NCBI GenBank assembly: GCA_016647705.1
Contig: CM028336.1
Coordinates: 16,047,380 to 16,111,379 of the forward strand
Source of the DNA: Eucommia ulmoides
Lineage: Eukaryota > Streptophyta > Magnoliopsida > Garryales > Eucommiaceae
Reading direction: 5' to 3'
DNA length: 64,000 nt
The notes beneath the pieces were generated by a model that saw only the letters and a program-made list of their open reading frames with translations, searched no databases and was not told where the DNA came from. How positions within the stretch are numbered: the first letter of the stretch is position 1; every line of letters begins with the position of its first letter. The position numbers and the translations under genes are program-made. Below are positions 11,879 to 25,679 of the stretch, in pieces.

Positions 11879-13477
11879 TTTTCTAAAGAAAAAAGAAGTT
11901 ATATTTTCTCATGCTTTAATTTTATGCATTTGTTGAATTTTTTGGTTATAAATAAATATTAGATAAATTTTAGTGGTAGTATAATATATGGGATATAATT
12001 AAAAGGTCATAACATTTTGAGGTTAGAAGTGTAATATAAAGGGGTTGTTTATGTAATTTTAAATTTTGATATCAATCGTTTGAAAATTGTGAGAATAACA
12101 AAAAAAAAATGGGCCCCATGTATATTTATTATATATTATATATTATAAAATGAGTGGACCCCATTAGTTTTTATATTATACTATATCTATACATATAAAA
12201 TAAAATAAAAAGTTCAAAAATAAAAAACAAAGTGGCAAATTAGGCATCGCCTCCTGCTCTCACCTAGTCAAATTGGGGTTGCTTTTGCAACCCCTTTCAA
12301 ATAAAATAAAATAAAAATATCAATAGTGGGTTGTCTATAAAAGATAATCAACTCAATCATTCGGTGATTTTTTTTTCTGGGGAGAGAGATCTGGGGGTGA
12401 GGAAAGCCAAAAAGAGAGTGAGAGAAAAACCAGGGAAAGATTGAGAGATTTTTGTTTTTGGTTTTCTTAGAAACTTTATTCAGCAAAAAGAGCGAGGGAT
12501 GTAAGAAGACTGATATAAAATTTTTATTGTTTTTTTTTTTTTAGAAAAGAAGCAATTGGATAAGAGAAAAGAAGCAAACAAAAAAGGAAAAAAATCTCTT
12601 CAAGCCAGGAAAATAAGCAAAGGAGAAGAAAAAAGAAGAACAAATTCTTTTAGTAAGATAATAAATTTTGTTTTTACTTTTTAACTAAACTTTTGTATTT
12701 ATTTTCTGTTTTGCGCCCTTTCGCTCTTTTATTTTTTCATATTTATTTTCTATTCTGCGTCTTTCTGCGCTTTTATTATCCTTTATTTATTTTATGTTCT
12801 GCGCATTTTCACACTTTTATTTTTTTATAAAAAAACAAAAAATCATTTTCCTTCTAAAATATATTCATATCAGAATATATATATATATATATAAAAGACT
12901 TGTATAAAAAACCATTTTAAAAAACAATATATGTATAGATATTTAACTTGAACTTAAAACTCACTACATTAAAATCCCCCGAGGATCATCCTTATCAAAT
13001 TTTGTAATATTTAATAAGAGGTCATACTGGGGAAACATTAAAAACAAAAATCATCCTGATTTGGAAAATACCAAAAAGATTTCAGAAGAATGAAAAGATT
13101 TTCAATATAAAAAAAAATAAATAAATATATATATATATATATATATTCGGACTTAAGTTAATTGGACATAAAGTATTATTTTCGAACAATCGTCTTAGGG
13201 TGCCTAACACCTTCCCCAAGTATAACCGGCCCCCGAACTTTTTTTAATGAATCTTTGGTTTGACTATGTTTTTGGAATCAATTTTACTTAGACCTTTTAA
13301 ATTATTTTCTAAAACTTAGGTGATCTAACACACCATTTAAATCCAATGCTAGGTGGCGACTCCTAATTTTAAATGGCCTAAGTACTTTTTGAGAAAATCG
13401 ACACTTTAAAAAAACCCTTATCTTTTACGCCTTTTTATTATTTTAAATATTTCCTTTCTAAAAATCGGGGCGCGTCA
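11860..13477 (+). mobile_element. 5' LTR of Tat-like element
   Basis: The LTR matches 17623-19309 along its whole length (by eye about 85-90% identity with indels), beginning at CCATTGCAAGTCAT (its first roughly 20 bp appear lost) and ending GGGGCGCGTCA just before a primer-binding-like TGGCGACTCC. It contains subrepeats around TTCTGCGTCTTTCTGCGC at 12700-12820 and an AT dinucleotide run at about 13125-13146. The divergence between the two LTRs implies an old insertion. Confidence 0.75.
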
Positions 13478-16400
13478 GCTGGCGACTCCACTGGAGACAA
13501 TTAGATAATCAAGCCTAATATGTCCAAATAAGTCTAACTACTCAAAGTCCAAATGTTTGTTTTATTTTGTTATCTTTTTATTCTATTTTGTAAATAGGTT
13601 GAGAGGTGTTTTTTTTTCTAGAAGAGATATTGAGATTTGATGGATTTATGATATCTTAGAGAGTCTTAAAAACCAAATGAATTCAAAGTTTCCAATACCG
13701 ATGAGAATTAAGTAACGAAAGAATTTACATGAATCTCAAAAATATCATTGGCTTGATTAATCATCATCAGAATTGAAAATTTCGAACTTGAATAGTTTTA
13801 AGGCCACCCAAGATCCATGTGGACTAACAAACATGACTTGTTTTAAGGCAAGAGATGACAAGGAAATTGGTCTCGGAAAAGCAATTTTAGTTCCCCCCAT
13901 CCGAAGTCCGATATTTACTTGTAGTCGGACTCATAATCATTCTAAGATGGCATCTGAAGGTAATCTCGAATCTTCCTGCATGGCCCAGATGGCTCAGATG
14001 CAAAAGACCATGAGAATGAGGTAGTTGTCATTGTCCCCCCCCTCCCCAAGCAAACCCCTTACAAAACAACCTCCAAGCTTCCTATCCCCAAATTACCCAA
14101 ACTAAAACAATCAATATCGTAACCATCTCCCTCAAAACCCAAATTACCCCCAGAACCAGCCGTATTCCCAAATCCATCCCCGCTACAGCCAATGCCAGAA
14201 CGTACCTCCCATTTACCAAAACCACACTCTCTAATACTATCCTCAAGTCTACTAAATACCCGCTTACCATATACTCTCATATCAGCCAAAACAAAACCCA
14301 CCATCTCAAATTTCTAACTACACCCTAAAGTCAGGAACCCAATATCACTTGGGCAACCCACCTCACACTATTGGGGGAACTTTCGAAATAATGAAAATGA
14401 ACTATTAAACCTTTCGGTCTCTATCACTGAGCTATAATGAAGCTGCTTAAAGTATGGGATGTTGACGCCTCTTCCATCCTACGAGCCTAAGGTAGGGAGT
14501 AAAACGGCTACTTCAAATACTTTACGTGAGTACAATTCGGGAACTAGGGAACATACAACTGAGTAGTGCTTCGAAATAAAAAATAAGATCCGAGAGTTCA
14601 TACGGATGGGGGCCCTCACATTCCCCAACAGAAAGATTGAGGACGCTACGCCAAATTTCCAATTAAATCCGTTACCTGAGCATGCATCTTCAAGGAGTGG
14701 TGAAGTCAATATTTACCAAAATATTGGTAAAGATGGGAGCAAGTCATGTGCCCGAGGCTCGAGTTGAAAAATCTAAAGGCTGCGAAACTAGGGTTCTTGT
14801 TTACTTTCAATTTGTTAAGTGTTTTGATAAATATAGGACGTTTTCGTGTACTCACCTTTCCATCCCGTCGATCTTTTGGATGTAATTTTTTTTTGCTCTG
14901 TAATGGCTTGTTAAATTTCAATAAATGCAATACTGTTTTATCCGAAATTGTGGTCTAATATTTGAATCTTACCATTTCAGGTACCCAAAATTGCTTGTAT
15001 ACGTTGTATGTGACGTAACTGAGCAAGGGTGCAACTATACGATTTCAATACAGAGCTAGACCACAATCGAATGGGAATAACAACAAAGAAAGATTACATA
15101 TAGCTAAACGATGGTTAGATCCAAAAGTCCGTTGCCCAAATCCGACAACAATTCCAGAGTATAGCAGGATTCAAAAGTCAAGATTGGCATTTATTTGACC
15201 TAATGATATTTTAATATGTTGTTACAAGATGATCAAGCCATCTCTGGTGGTCCTTTAGTGATTTGATAAAATCGGGTGTAAATATCCTAATTCGCCTACT
15301 ATTGGACCCAATGGCAAAAAGGGAATACAATCATTTCAGGTCAATGATCCCAACAAAGAAGCTCTCAAATATTGTAACAAGGTCTCAATTCACAAAGAAG
15401 ATCAAATTCATTTCTAAGCACCGCTGTCCCCGAACCATTGTAAATTCAGTCATTTATTTTAAAAAAAGAAAAAAAAATGAAAAAAATGGGGGGTAACCGA
15501 GCAAAAAGCATTGGTTCAAATATGGAAGAGATTTGAAGAGAAAAGATAGAGGATAGATTAGTTGGTTCAAGGTTTCCATCTCGGGTCAATTTAGTGGGAA
15601 AATGACGTTTCTCTAGATCAAAACTTCATGGATTTGAATAGAATCAAAATTTGTGAAAATAAATATTGGTTGTGATTCGGAAGTGTATTGGAACCATATT
15701 CCTCTGCAATCTAGACTTAAGATCTCACAGAAAATCATACCGGGCATTGAAGGTACTTGTTTTAGTAATTTTTGACATTTGCCCATTTTTTGGGACTAAA
15801 TCAGTTTTGCAAGACTTGAGAAAACATAGAGCATCTAAGAGTATTAAAACCCCAAGCATCGAAACACCTAGAAATTTGAAAATACAAGAATCAAGTCGAA
15901 CAAGCTAATGAGACCTTGATGAGGCATGTTGGGCACTTCCCTGAGTTGAAAAGCGAAATCTTGGAAGAAAAAAAAAGACTCATCGAATCACCCCGTGGTA
16001 TGTCGGGCCCTAGTTGGAAAGCGAAACTTGTAAATTCAAATGGAAGACTCTCTTGATACTACTCCGATCCAAGCACCATCAGCCGAAACGATTACGACCG
16101 AAAAGAGGAGAACGGAATTGCGAGTCATCGAAAGTGACTAAGTTTTTTAGATTAAAATTTTGTTTTGTATGTGTTTTCTTTTCTTCTTACAGAAATCTCG
16201 AAAAGGACTAGAATCATGGATTTTCCTATCATTGTGACCTCTTACCTTCCAGCCGACTCAGATCGAAAACTTTTGCTACTGAAAATTCAAAAGCTCTAAA
16301 CGAGCATCCAGACATGCATTTTACCCTAAAAGGGCTCCAGTGAACTACGCTAAACCTAATCCTCGGCGTAATGCTAAGGTACGTAGGTAACTTATAAAGG

Positions 16401-17622
16401 TTTCGTCATTGAAGTGTCAGCCCCAGCCGCAAGTTGGGGCATATTTTATATCTTGTGTACCTCATTTCGCCCCATCCCCAAACTGGGGCACATTATATGA
16501 AATTTGTCTATTTCTACATCTAGGAAGTTTGAGCTTGGCAACTCAACCTCATATTGGGGCACATTTTATATCTGGATTTTTCATCTTGCATTGCCTCTTC
16601 GTGATACCTTTTAATTTTTGCATTCGTCTTTCCGTGATGGCTTATATATTCTGCATTACCTCTACATGATGTCTCATACATTTTGCATTACCTCTCCGTG
16701 ATAACTTATCTTACATTGTCTTTCCGTGATGGCTCTTTATTTTGCATTCTCCTCTTTGTGATGTCTTATATATTCTGCATTATCTCTCTGTGATGGCCTT
16801 TCATTTTACATTTGCCTTTCTGTAATGGTTTTTTCATTTTGCATTTGCCTCTCCGTAATGGCTTATATATTTTGCATTACATCTCCGGGATGACCTTTTA
16901 TTTTGCATTCGCCTATCCGTGATGGCTTTTAATTTTTGCATTCGCCTCTCCATGATGGCTCATATATTCTACACTGCCTCTCCGTGATGGCTCATACATT
17001 TTGCATTATCTCTCCATAATGGCTCATCTTGTATTGCCTCTCTATGATGACCCTTTATTTTTACATTCGCCTCTCCGTAATGGCTCATATATTCTATATT
17101 GCCTCTTCGTAATTGTCCTTTATTTTATATTTTCCTCTCCATGATGACCATTCATTTTGCATTTTGCCTATCTGATATGACTTTCCATTTTTTGCATTCG
17201 CCTCTCCGTGATAACTCATACATTTTGCATTACCTCTCCGTGATGGTTTTTAATTTTTGCATTCACCTCTTCGTGATGGCTTATACATTTTGCATTGTCT
17301 CTTCGTGATAGCTCGTACATTCTACATTGTCTCTCCGTGATGACCCTTTTATTTGTGCATGGTCTCTTCATGAGTACCCTCCCTATGTGCATTTGTTTCT
17401 TGCCTCGTAAGGGGCATATATTGAACTACGTATAACTTGATCTTTGGTATCCCAAAAATACGTAGGCAACCCACAGGGGTTCGGTCACATCTTTCTCCAA
17501 ATTTCTGAATCCATTGCCAGGTAACCTTTCTCTTTAAGCACACATTACCCCAACAGAACAAAATGTTGTGTGTCTTCTATCTTTGTTACCACAAGTAAAC
17601 TTGCATAACAAATATGGGTAGC
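13478..17622 (+). mobile_element. Internal region of Tat-like element, fossil
   Basis: TGGCGACTCCACTGGAGACA at 13480 is the primer-binding-like start also used by Ogre/Tat elements. The region around 14500-14760 contains text such as GALTFPN and NPLPEH, resembling the region after gag in that lineage. No continuous pol is visible, so the element is non-autonomous or eroded, with many breaks. 15000-16200 shows no recognisable domains. The 3' part, 16410-17390, is tandem repeats. TGTAGACACC of the 3' LTR follows directly. Confidence 0.65.
16590..17390 (+). repeat. Degenerate ~32-bp tandem array, about 25 copies
   Basis: The unit is approximately CTCTCCGTGATGGCTYATATATTTTGCATTRC. I counted about 25 occurrences of the CTCCGTGATGG-like core between 16598 and 17360, a mean period near 32 bp, with substitutions in most copies. 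It is preceded at 16415-16570 by three spaced copies of a TTGGGGCACATTTTATAT-like unit (about 70 bp apart). Tandem repeats in the 3' untranslated region are known for Tat-lineage elements. Confidence 0.85.
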
Positions 17623-19309
17623 TGTAGACACCACATTTTGTCCCACCCATTGCAAGTCATTTTTTTTTCTAAAGAAAAGTAAAAAATAAAAAATAAGAAA
17701 AAAAAAATATATTTTCTCATGCTTTAATTTTATGCATTTGTTGAATTTTTTGGGTACAAATAAATATTAGATAAATTTTAGGGGTAGAAGTATAATATAT
17801 GGGGTATAAATAAAAGTTTATAACATTTTGAAGTTAGAAGTGTTAATATATAGGGGTTGTTTATGTTTTAAATTTTGATATCAATCGCTTGAAAATGTGA
17901 GAAAAACCAAAAAAAATGGGCCCCATGCATATTTATTATATATTATATATTATAAAATAAGTGGACCTCATAATTTTTATATATATACACACACATATAA
18001 AATAAAATAAAAAGTTAAAAAATGAAAAAACAAAATGACAGATTAGGCCGCCTCATCTGCTCACTAAGTCATACTGGGGCTACTTTTGCAGCCCCTTTCA
18101 AATAAATAAATAAAAAATCAATAGTGGGTTTTCCATAAAAAAACAACCAACTCAATCATTTGGTGATTTTTTTCTGGGGAGAGAGATATGGGGATGAGGA
18201 AAGTCAAAGAGGAAGTGAGAGAAAAACCAGGGAAAGATTGAGAGAATTTTATTTTTTTGGGTTTAGTAGAAATTTTCTTCGGCAAAAAGAGGGATGGAAG
18301 TGAGGAGACTAATATAAAATTTTCATTGTTTTTTTAGGGAAAAGAAGCAATCGGTTAAGGGAAATGAAGCAAAAGAAAAAAGGAAAGAATCTCTTCAAGC
18401 TAGGAAAAGAAGCAAAAGAGAAGAAAAAACTAAGAACAAATTCTTTCAGCGAGATAATAAATTTTCTTTTTACTCGTTAACTAAACTTTTCTATTTATTT
18501 TTTGTTCTACGCTTTTCTGCTCTTTTATTGTTTCAATTTTTTTTTTTTTTTTGTTCTATGCTTTTCCGCGCTTTTATTATCCTGTATTTATTTTCTGTTC
18601 TGTGGCCTTTCTGCGCTTTTATTATCCTGTATTTATTTTCCGTTCTGTCTTTTCACGTTTTTATTTTCTGTTTTGTGCCTTTCTACGCTTTTATTTAAAA
18701 AAAAAAAAATCATTTTCCTTGTAAAATATATTTGTAAAAAAAAAAAAAATTGTATAAAAATCCATTTTTAAACAAAAATATGTATAGATATTTTTTATTA
18801 AAATAACTTGAACTTAAAACTCTCTACATTAAAATCCCCCAGGGATCATCCTTATCAAAAATTTTAATATTTGATAAGAGATCATATTGGGGGGACATTA
18901 AAAAAATTCTCATCCTGATTTGGAAAAAACCAAAAAGATTTCATAAGAAGAAAATGATTTTCAAAATAAAATAAAATATTCGAACTTAAGTTAATTGAAC
19001 ATAAGGTACTATTTTCTGACAGACGTCTTAGGGTGCCTAACACATTTCCCAAGCGTAACAGACCCCCGAACTCTTTTAAATAAATCTTTGGTTTAACCAT
19101 GTTTTTGTAGTCAAATTTAATTAGGCCTTTTAAAGTGTGTTCTAAAAATTCGGTGACCTAGCACACCATTTAAACCCAATTCTAGGTAGCGACTCCTAAT
19201 TTTAAATGGCCTAAATACTTTTTGAGAAAGTCGGCGCTTTAAGAAACCCCTTCTCTTTTAGGCCTTTTTATTACTTTAAATCTTTCCTTTCAAAAAATCG
19301 GGCTTGTCA
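17623..19309 (+). mobile_element. 3' LTR of Tat-like element
   Basis: The LTR begins TGTAGACACCACATTTTGTCCC and ends ATCGGGCTTGTCA (TG...CA), about 1.69 kb. It is homologous to 11860-13477. T-rich subrepeats with TTCTGTTCTGTG and CTTTTATTATCCTGTA occupy 18500-18700; the hydrophobic reading frame there is a compositional artefact. The element's target-site duplication cannot be checked because the 5' LTR's first bases are gone. Confidence 0.75.
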
Positions 19310-22300
19310 CCTTACCCTACCTAAGGATTAGGAGATGAGTAAAGGCCTTAGCCTTCTTACTGCTGCACTTGAATCTAATCAGGAATTTTCTCTCAAGGTC
19401 GGCAAAACACGATCCAAGACGATCGCATCTATGAGGATCCGATGTGGCTCACATATCCTACCCCGTTTCCAACTCCGTACATTCAAGCTCTCCAAGCACA
19501 TGATTCGGAACAAAATCGAGTTGAAAGCTAGAGCCGATTAAAGCCAAATCTCGCCAGTCTTGAGGGCGTTCAAAACCAAGACTCGTACGTGGTGTTGTAT
19601 GACACGTACTATGGGTAGAAACCGCTCTTTGATGAGCCCTTCGTCGTGTCAAGCCGACGACCTTAAATCAGGCGCTTCTTGGAAGGCAACCCAAGGTTAA
19701 AAAAATAAATTAGATCCATTACTGTCGACTATATTTGGAGGCGAGATTTTCTCGCCTCCTAAGTGTGTGTTCTAAACTCCTGTCTTCAATATCATGCTTT
19801 ATGCTTTCATTGGGATCGCTGATGGGTCATGGTGGACATTGCCCGTTTTAAGTCAGGGGTGATGTGTAGTATGTTTATTATGTATTATTGTTGTTAGTTA
19901 CGTTTTACTGTTTTCTATGTACGCATGTTTGTTTAGGATTAATTTGTTTAGGTTAGTTGTTGTTTTGTGCTGAGTTTTGTACTTCATCTAGGCCATTACC
20001 CGATGATGAGTCTGTCGCCTGATTATTTATTGAGGTCGAGCGTAAAGCTCATTCATGTGTGTTCTGTGTGCTTGACTTAACGTTTTAGTAAAAGTTATTG
20101 TAGATCCTAATTACACGAGCATATAAACTCAATGTATAACTATCCAATTTATTTGAAAATGATTATCCGTCACCCAAATTCATGACAATAAGGATTTTAG
20201 AACCTGGTTTGGGGGAAATTCGAGACAAAATCCTAGGCGAAGAGTTCAGGAGATATGATTTAGGCATTTATTTTGATCGTTTGAGCCTTTTAACCTACCA
20301 TGTTATATGTTTATCCCTCCTTACCCTGTCGAAGCCGGAAAACCATTTCAATTTTGAACAAATAGCAAATACCCTGGCCGATAAAACTTCTTTCCAAACC
20401 TATATTGCTGAGCCGAAAGCACAATTTGAGTGAATCAAGTTAGCATTCGTTATGCTGCTTAAAGAGAGTGGTTGGGTTTAGAATGAACTTTTGATTGGTT
20501 CGGTATTCGAGTATTCGCTTGTCGTTTTTCTTTCGTTTTAACCACACTCATGAAAAAGCAATAATCCAATAAGTTTGGGGGTGTGGTTTGTTTAAAAAAA
20601 AAACATATGTAAATATAGTTAAATTTCGTTTCTTTTAACAAGTGAGTACATCGATCTTAAATGATTGTTCAGGGTTGTTTCAATTTTATCTATGGGGTTT
20701 CAAGTGTGAGAGTGCCAAGCGTTGTGCCTTGGGTATTGTCAAGTTAACGATATTAACCTGTTTTCTATTTCCGATATACCCTTGGCCATTTTTTGAAACC
20801 GAACCAAGTCCTACTAATCTTTTTGAATTCTTAGCCTACATTAGTGGAGAATGGAACCCTGTTAGGCATATGGATTTCCTATACCTTATTGGTTTTAGTC
20901 ATTAGCTTTATTGGTGGATAATTCAATCCAATCGGTGAATATTTGTATAATTGAGTTTTTGCATACACACTTTAAAAGGATCTAGAATGGCCCTTACTAC
21001 TATCGAATGTTGAAATTCTAGAACACCACATGGTGTATTTTATTCTTGAACTCGATAGTATTGGGGGCCGATGAGGGAAAAATCGTTTGGCCGATAGATG
21101 ATATTCAAAACTTGCACATTATTGTTTTTAGTGTTTTTTGTTTTTTGTTTTTTGTTTTTAATTTAGTAATTAATTATTATCGTTTCTTGTATTGTGTGGG
21201 TGTTTTTTTTGAGGACTAGTAAAATTCTAAGTTTAGGGTGTTTAATAGGTGTAATTTACTTATCTATTTCCAAATCGAACTTGTTAATTTTTGAGTATTT
21301 TTATAATATTTTAATACGGTTTAACACGTTTTTATTCTTTTTGTTATAAATCAGGTGTTTGGGGTAAACAATGATGAAAACGGATCATAAACGATCAAAT
21401 CGAATCAAGAGCGGTGGAAGAATGGTGGAAAAAGAGAAAATATGCTAAATTTCAAAACCTGCAACCCACCACCGCGGTGGTCAAAATACAGAGAAGGGCT
21501 TAAACTCTCTGCAAATCCACCGCCACGGTGGTAAAACAACAGAAACTCTCTGCTTTCACCGTTGTAGCCACGGCCGTAGCGGTGACACTGCCGACATACC
21601 TACCACCGCAATGATGAAACTCGCTGCTGCGACGGTGACCCCTGCAGCTGTAAAGTGTAATTTTAGATATTTTTAGATATTTTGAGCCTTATTTTTTCTT
21701 CCTCCTCCTCATTTTCGGGACGAACCCTCCATACACTTAGGGAGGATAGTTTTGAGAGATTTTTGAGAGAGAGCTCACAACCCAAAGAAGAAGAACACAA
21801 CACAAAGAAGGAGAAGCGATCGTTGGATGGTTTTAGCGCCAAATCTTCGGATAACGGCTAAGTCTTTTGTTCTTTCTTTCAAATCTTAACTTCAGTAGTT
21901 TGTTGAGCATGTTTAACTCATTTTTCATTGTATATATGGTTATGGTCATTGGCTAAACATGGATTATCGATGGGATTAATATAATTTACGAATATGTGGT
22001 TTATTTGAAATCGGTGTTTCGTTAATGGTTGTTCTTCGTTATTTGATTGTGTTTACCGTTATTCTTCGATTATATGTTTGTTTAGATATATAGAGAATAC
22101 AGGGTTTGACACTCGGGAAAGGTAACCCCAAATTCGGACTAGGGTTAAACACAACGCAACGATCTAATAACCCGGGAGAGAGTTAAAAAGTGTGCAATTC
22201 ATGACGTTGGGGCAAGACTCATGTGACCTAGTATTGTTAAGATGTTGAAGGGGACTTCTTGGCTGACATGAAGTCGTATATTCACTTATCTTATACTCGG

Positions 22301-22645
22301 GAGAGGTAGTGAGTGAGTTTACGATACAGAGATTGTCGAATACGATGAACACCGTTATTGTAAACTAAACGAAATCAAATACGTATTTGTAAACGAAGTT
22401 AATCCCTAGATAATCAATTCCCTTAAAAACATCTCAATTTAGTATAATTAGTTAATTAATTTATTATATAATTAATATTAAATACATTTTTATCGCCTAG
22501 ATAAAGTTAGGTTATGATAATTGCGGTACTCGATAATAATCTCAACCAATCCATGTGGATACGATAACTCTTACTCTTCCAATCTATACTAAAACTTGAC
22601 CCGTACACTTGTGGTGAAAGTAGCGACGTAAATACGCGCTACCAT
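19310..22645 (+). mobile_element. Athila-like element fossil, copy B
   Basis: The sequence is colinear with copy A from about 8100 to 11297: the same GATCGCATCTATGAGGATCC-type start at 19423, the same GTGTTGTATGACACGTAC block, the TTACCCGATGATGA block near 19995, the AAGTTTGGGGGTGTGG tract at about 20571, and an LTR from about 21243. The N-terminal gag part seen in copy A is absent. It is broken throughout; the divergence from copy A suggests both are old. Three CCACCGC/GGTGG-rich stretches lie at 21465-21640. Confidence 0.6.
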
Positions 22646-22899
22646 GCCTCGTCACCCATTCTGTTACAAAGCAACGATTGTTTTATCCTTTGCGCGTTCC
22701 ACCAGGTGAATATTCTCTAAGTATTTGGCGATAAGACGTCGTTCGACGGTTAGCGTTTAGGCGCACCATATGACACGAGCCTTTCCAAAGATGGGTCTCA
22801 GGCCTTTTCCACGGAACACTCTTCCCCCGGGGGTTTTGGCCTACCGAAAGAGGTAGGCCTGTGTCCAAAATGGTCGCGACATAGGCTTCAGGCAACGGA

Positions 22900-24728
22900 T
22901 TACCTGGGCTTTATGGATTGGGTAGCCCAATACCAAATTCACTACCATCAACGATAAAAACGAAACGTTTTTGGAGCGAACCATCATTTTTATCCACTTA
23001 TTTGAAATGGGGGGTAGAGAGTCCTCTCTTATTCGACCTTTAGCTAGGAAGAACTTGACTAAAAAAAAGAAAAAAAATGCAAAAAATTTCAATTGCAGAA
23101 AGCCGCAGAACAACAAAGTAAAGTGCAGAAAAGTAAAAACGCGGCAAGACGCAGAACATGAAAGTAAATGAGGGAAAGTAAATAATGGTAAAAGTAAATG
23201 TAAGAAAATAAATCTATTGTTGCGTTCTCTTTGGAACAGTTTCTTTTTGGTTTTGATTATTTTTATTTGTCCCTCTTTAGAACAAGAAAAAATGTGCAAG
23301 GAGTTTAGGAAACTTACCTTGCATTAGATAGAAGAAGTGTTTTGTTTTTTTTTTTGTTTTTTTTTTTTTTGTAGAGATTTTTAAACATGGAAAAAACTAA
23401 TTTCTAATATTTTTTGAGAAAATTTTTTAGAGAGAGAATGTGTTCTTGGTAAGTACTTGAGAGTGTACAAGCAAGAGGATGTGAATTAGCAAAGAGTAAT
23501 GAAAGGAGGGCACCCTATTTATAGGGGAAACTTGGTTAACCCACCTTCTTAGGTCATGATTATTGCCTCCTTAGAACCCTTATTTTGGGTATTGGAGAGT
23601 TGACTTTAGAAAATCCGGTCGCTTGAGTCTTACCATAATGGGGAATGGCTTGGGGAATTCCCTAGTGTTGATTTTGGTACACGAATAGAATGGAATGATA
23701 ATAGGATTGGAATCACTGTCATATTGGAATGGAATGATCATTACCATTACTATGTTTGGTGACAAAAGAGATTAAATATGGTATTGAAATGACCATTCTT
23801 ATTCCAATGTTTGGTTAGTGTTAGGAATATCTTTTTTTTTTTTTTTAAATAAAGAATATTTTAACATAAACCAAATGAAACCAACATCAAACATAAACTA
23901 AATGATCAGGATCACCCATTTTACTTCTCCGATCCCTGAATTACGTAATACCACATTTTACTTGGGATTGACTTATCTCATGATTTGTGGGGTTAATAAA
24001 TGCCTAGGAATAAGATTAAAAACAAGTCCCACATACCAAACATGGGAATTGAATGATCATTCCTAAACCATTCTATTTCTTAATTGAATCTCGCATACCA
24101 AACATTACCTAGGAGGCTAAGGACACTCCAATTTGGAATTTCAATGCACCGTCTTATTCTTGGGAGGTGTACATGAGGTGAATTTTGTGATTTAGACACT
24201 TTTTGTCAATTAAATGTAATTTTTGTAATTTTTTTTTATTTTTTGTGAAATTAAAATGGTAAAAATAAAATTAAACTATACAAATTAATATTGGAGTGTT
24301 CAAGTTTAAAAATAAAGACTCAATTGGTCGTCGATTTGACAAAACTGACGAAAAAATACAGTTTTTGGGTTAAAATGAAAAGTAGTTGGAATTGGTGAAA
24401 TTTCTTAAAATTAAAGGGTGAAAAATAAAATTAACTATATTCAAAGTTATGTATAAAAATACACTTTCAATTTAATCAATTTAGTCCCCCATTAACTTTT
24501 AAAAATTTCAATTTTAGCCCAAAACTTTATTTGTTTGCCTAATTTCTTCAAATTGTCGATTTTTTTTTTATTTTTTTTTTTTTGTATTTTTTCCCCAAAA
24601 CATTAAACTTATAAATCTAAAACATGAATTGGTCTCTTTAAACATAGTTTAAAGTTTACCCGAGCTTATGCTTTAGACCCGACACTTTCATAAAAATGCA
24701 AAGACGGGTGGGACAAAATGCGTCTACA
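22900..24728 (-). mobile_element. Minus-strand LTR related to the Tat-like family
   Basis: Reversed, 24728 begins TGTAGACGCATTTTGTCCCA, nearly the start of the LTR at 17623. Further in, the minus strand carries a TATA box (CCCTATAAATAGGG, about 23516-23529) and TTCTGCGTCTTGCCGCG-type subrepeats at 23095-23220 like those of the other LTRs. The inner end is not defined; 22650-22900 is unidentified. Fragments of a GGAATGGAATGATCATT MITE occupy about 23680-24110 and appear nested in it. Confidence 0.55.
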
Positions 24729-25670
24729 AACTTAATTGATGTATGAAAACGACTCCTGCTCTTAAACAATGACACTCTTCAGTTTGCTCCGAGGGAGACA
24801 AACAAATGTTTGATTATGATTGCGAAAAAAGCTATGGATGGGTATTGCAACCTGAAGATCATTGATACCCCACAGAAGATTTAGCGGATTTACTTTTTAT
24901 TGAAATAGACAAAAGGGTCTTTGATTTATGCACATATTGTTTTCTTTTATTGGCCTACTCTTTTTTTAATTTTCCAAAATAAATAAATAAATTACAATAG
25001 TATATAACATTCATTACAATTTTAAATAATGAGTATGAAAATTAAAAGAATATTTTTAAATATATAGAAATGATTTATTTTTATAATTCAATATTGATCT
25101 TGCTTGATAGATTTCTACTTCAAACATATTGATTAAATAAATATATAAAATAAAGAGATTTTTATTTAATAGCCCTCATTTAAGAGTTCATCTAGAAAAA
25201 AAATCATTTTAAACAGTTATATTGTAATGTAGTCCTTTTGTGAAACATTGTTAGTGTTTAGTTCTTCGGTCATTGACTAATTTAATAAACAAGCATTTAT
25301 ATCCTTGTATATATATAAACTGGAGAAACTTGAATCCCCATCATCTCTTACAGTTAAACAATCGATCTCTCTCTCTTTACTATATATATTCACTTTCATT
25401 TAGATGTGCGTTCCTACTGCTGCTTCGTCGATGTCATCTAGCTCATAGCCGTCGTCCTAGTGTGCTCGTTGCCTTGTCACCGTCGTGCTCGTTCCCTCGC
25501 CGATGTCTGCCTCGCTATTTCGACTTTATCTTCTCTTTGTCTCTCTCATAGATCTGGATTTCGAGATTTGAAAATTTTAGAGCGCCGTTTGCCACCATGC
25601 TCATCGTGCTCATCGTTCACGCGCTCTTTCTTTAAAAATTGAAGATTTCCAGATCTAAAATTAATTTTTT
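24729..25670. other. Intergenic sequence, no gene seen
   Basis: 24729-25270 is AT-rich and featureless. 25360-25560 has a CT-rich, UTR-like character (CTCTCTCTCT, then GTCGTCC-type codon-like text) but no conserved protein motif, so no gene is called. Confidence 0.4.
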
Positions 25671-25679
25671 ATTGATTTT

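Noticed and set aside
16590-17390. CRISPR-like array of spaced repeats
   Set aside because: Units are contiguous, degenerate and without unique spacers, and lie in a eukaryotic retrotransposon.
18502-18771. Hydrophobic Phe/Leu-rich frame resembling a membrane protein
   Set aside because: T-rich LTR subrepeats; the corresponding part of the other LTR lacks the frame.
22683-22895. Minus-strand 70-codon frame as a retrotransposon protein
   Set aside because: No recognisable gag or pol motif; left unassigned.
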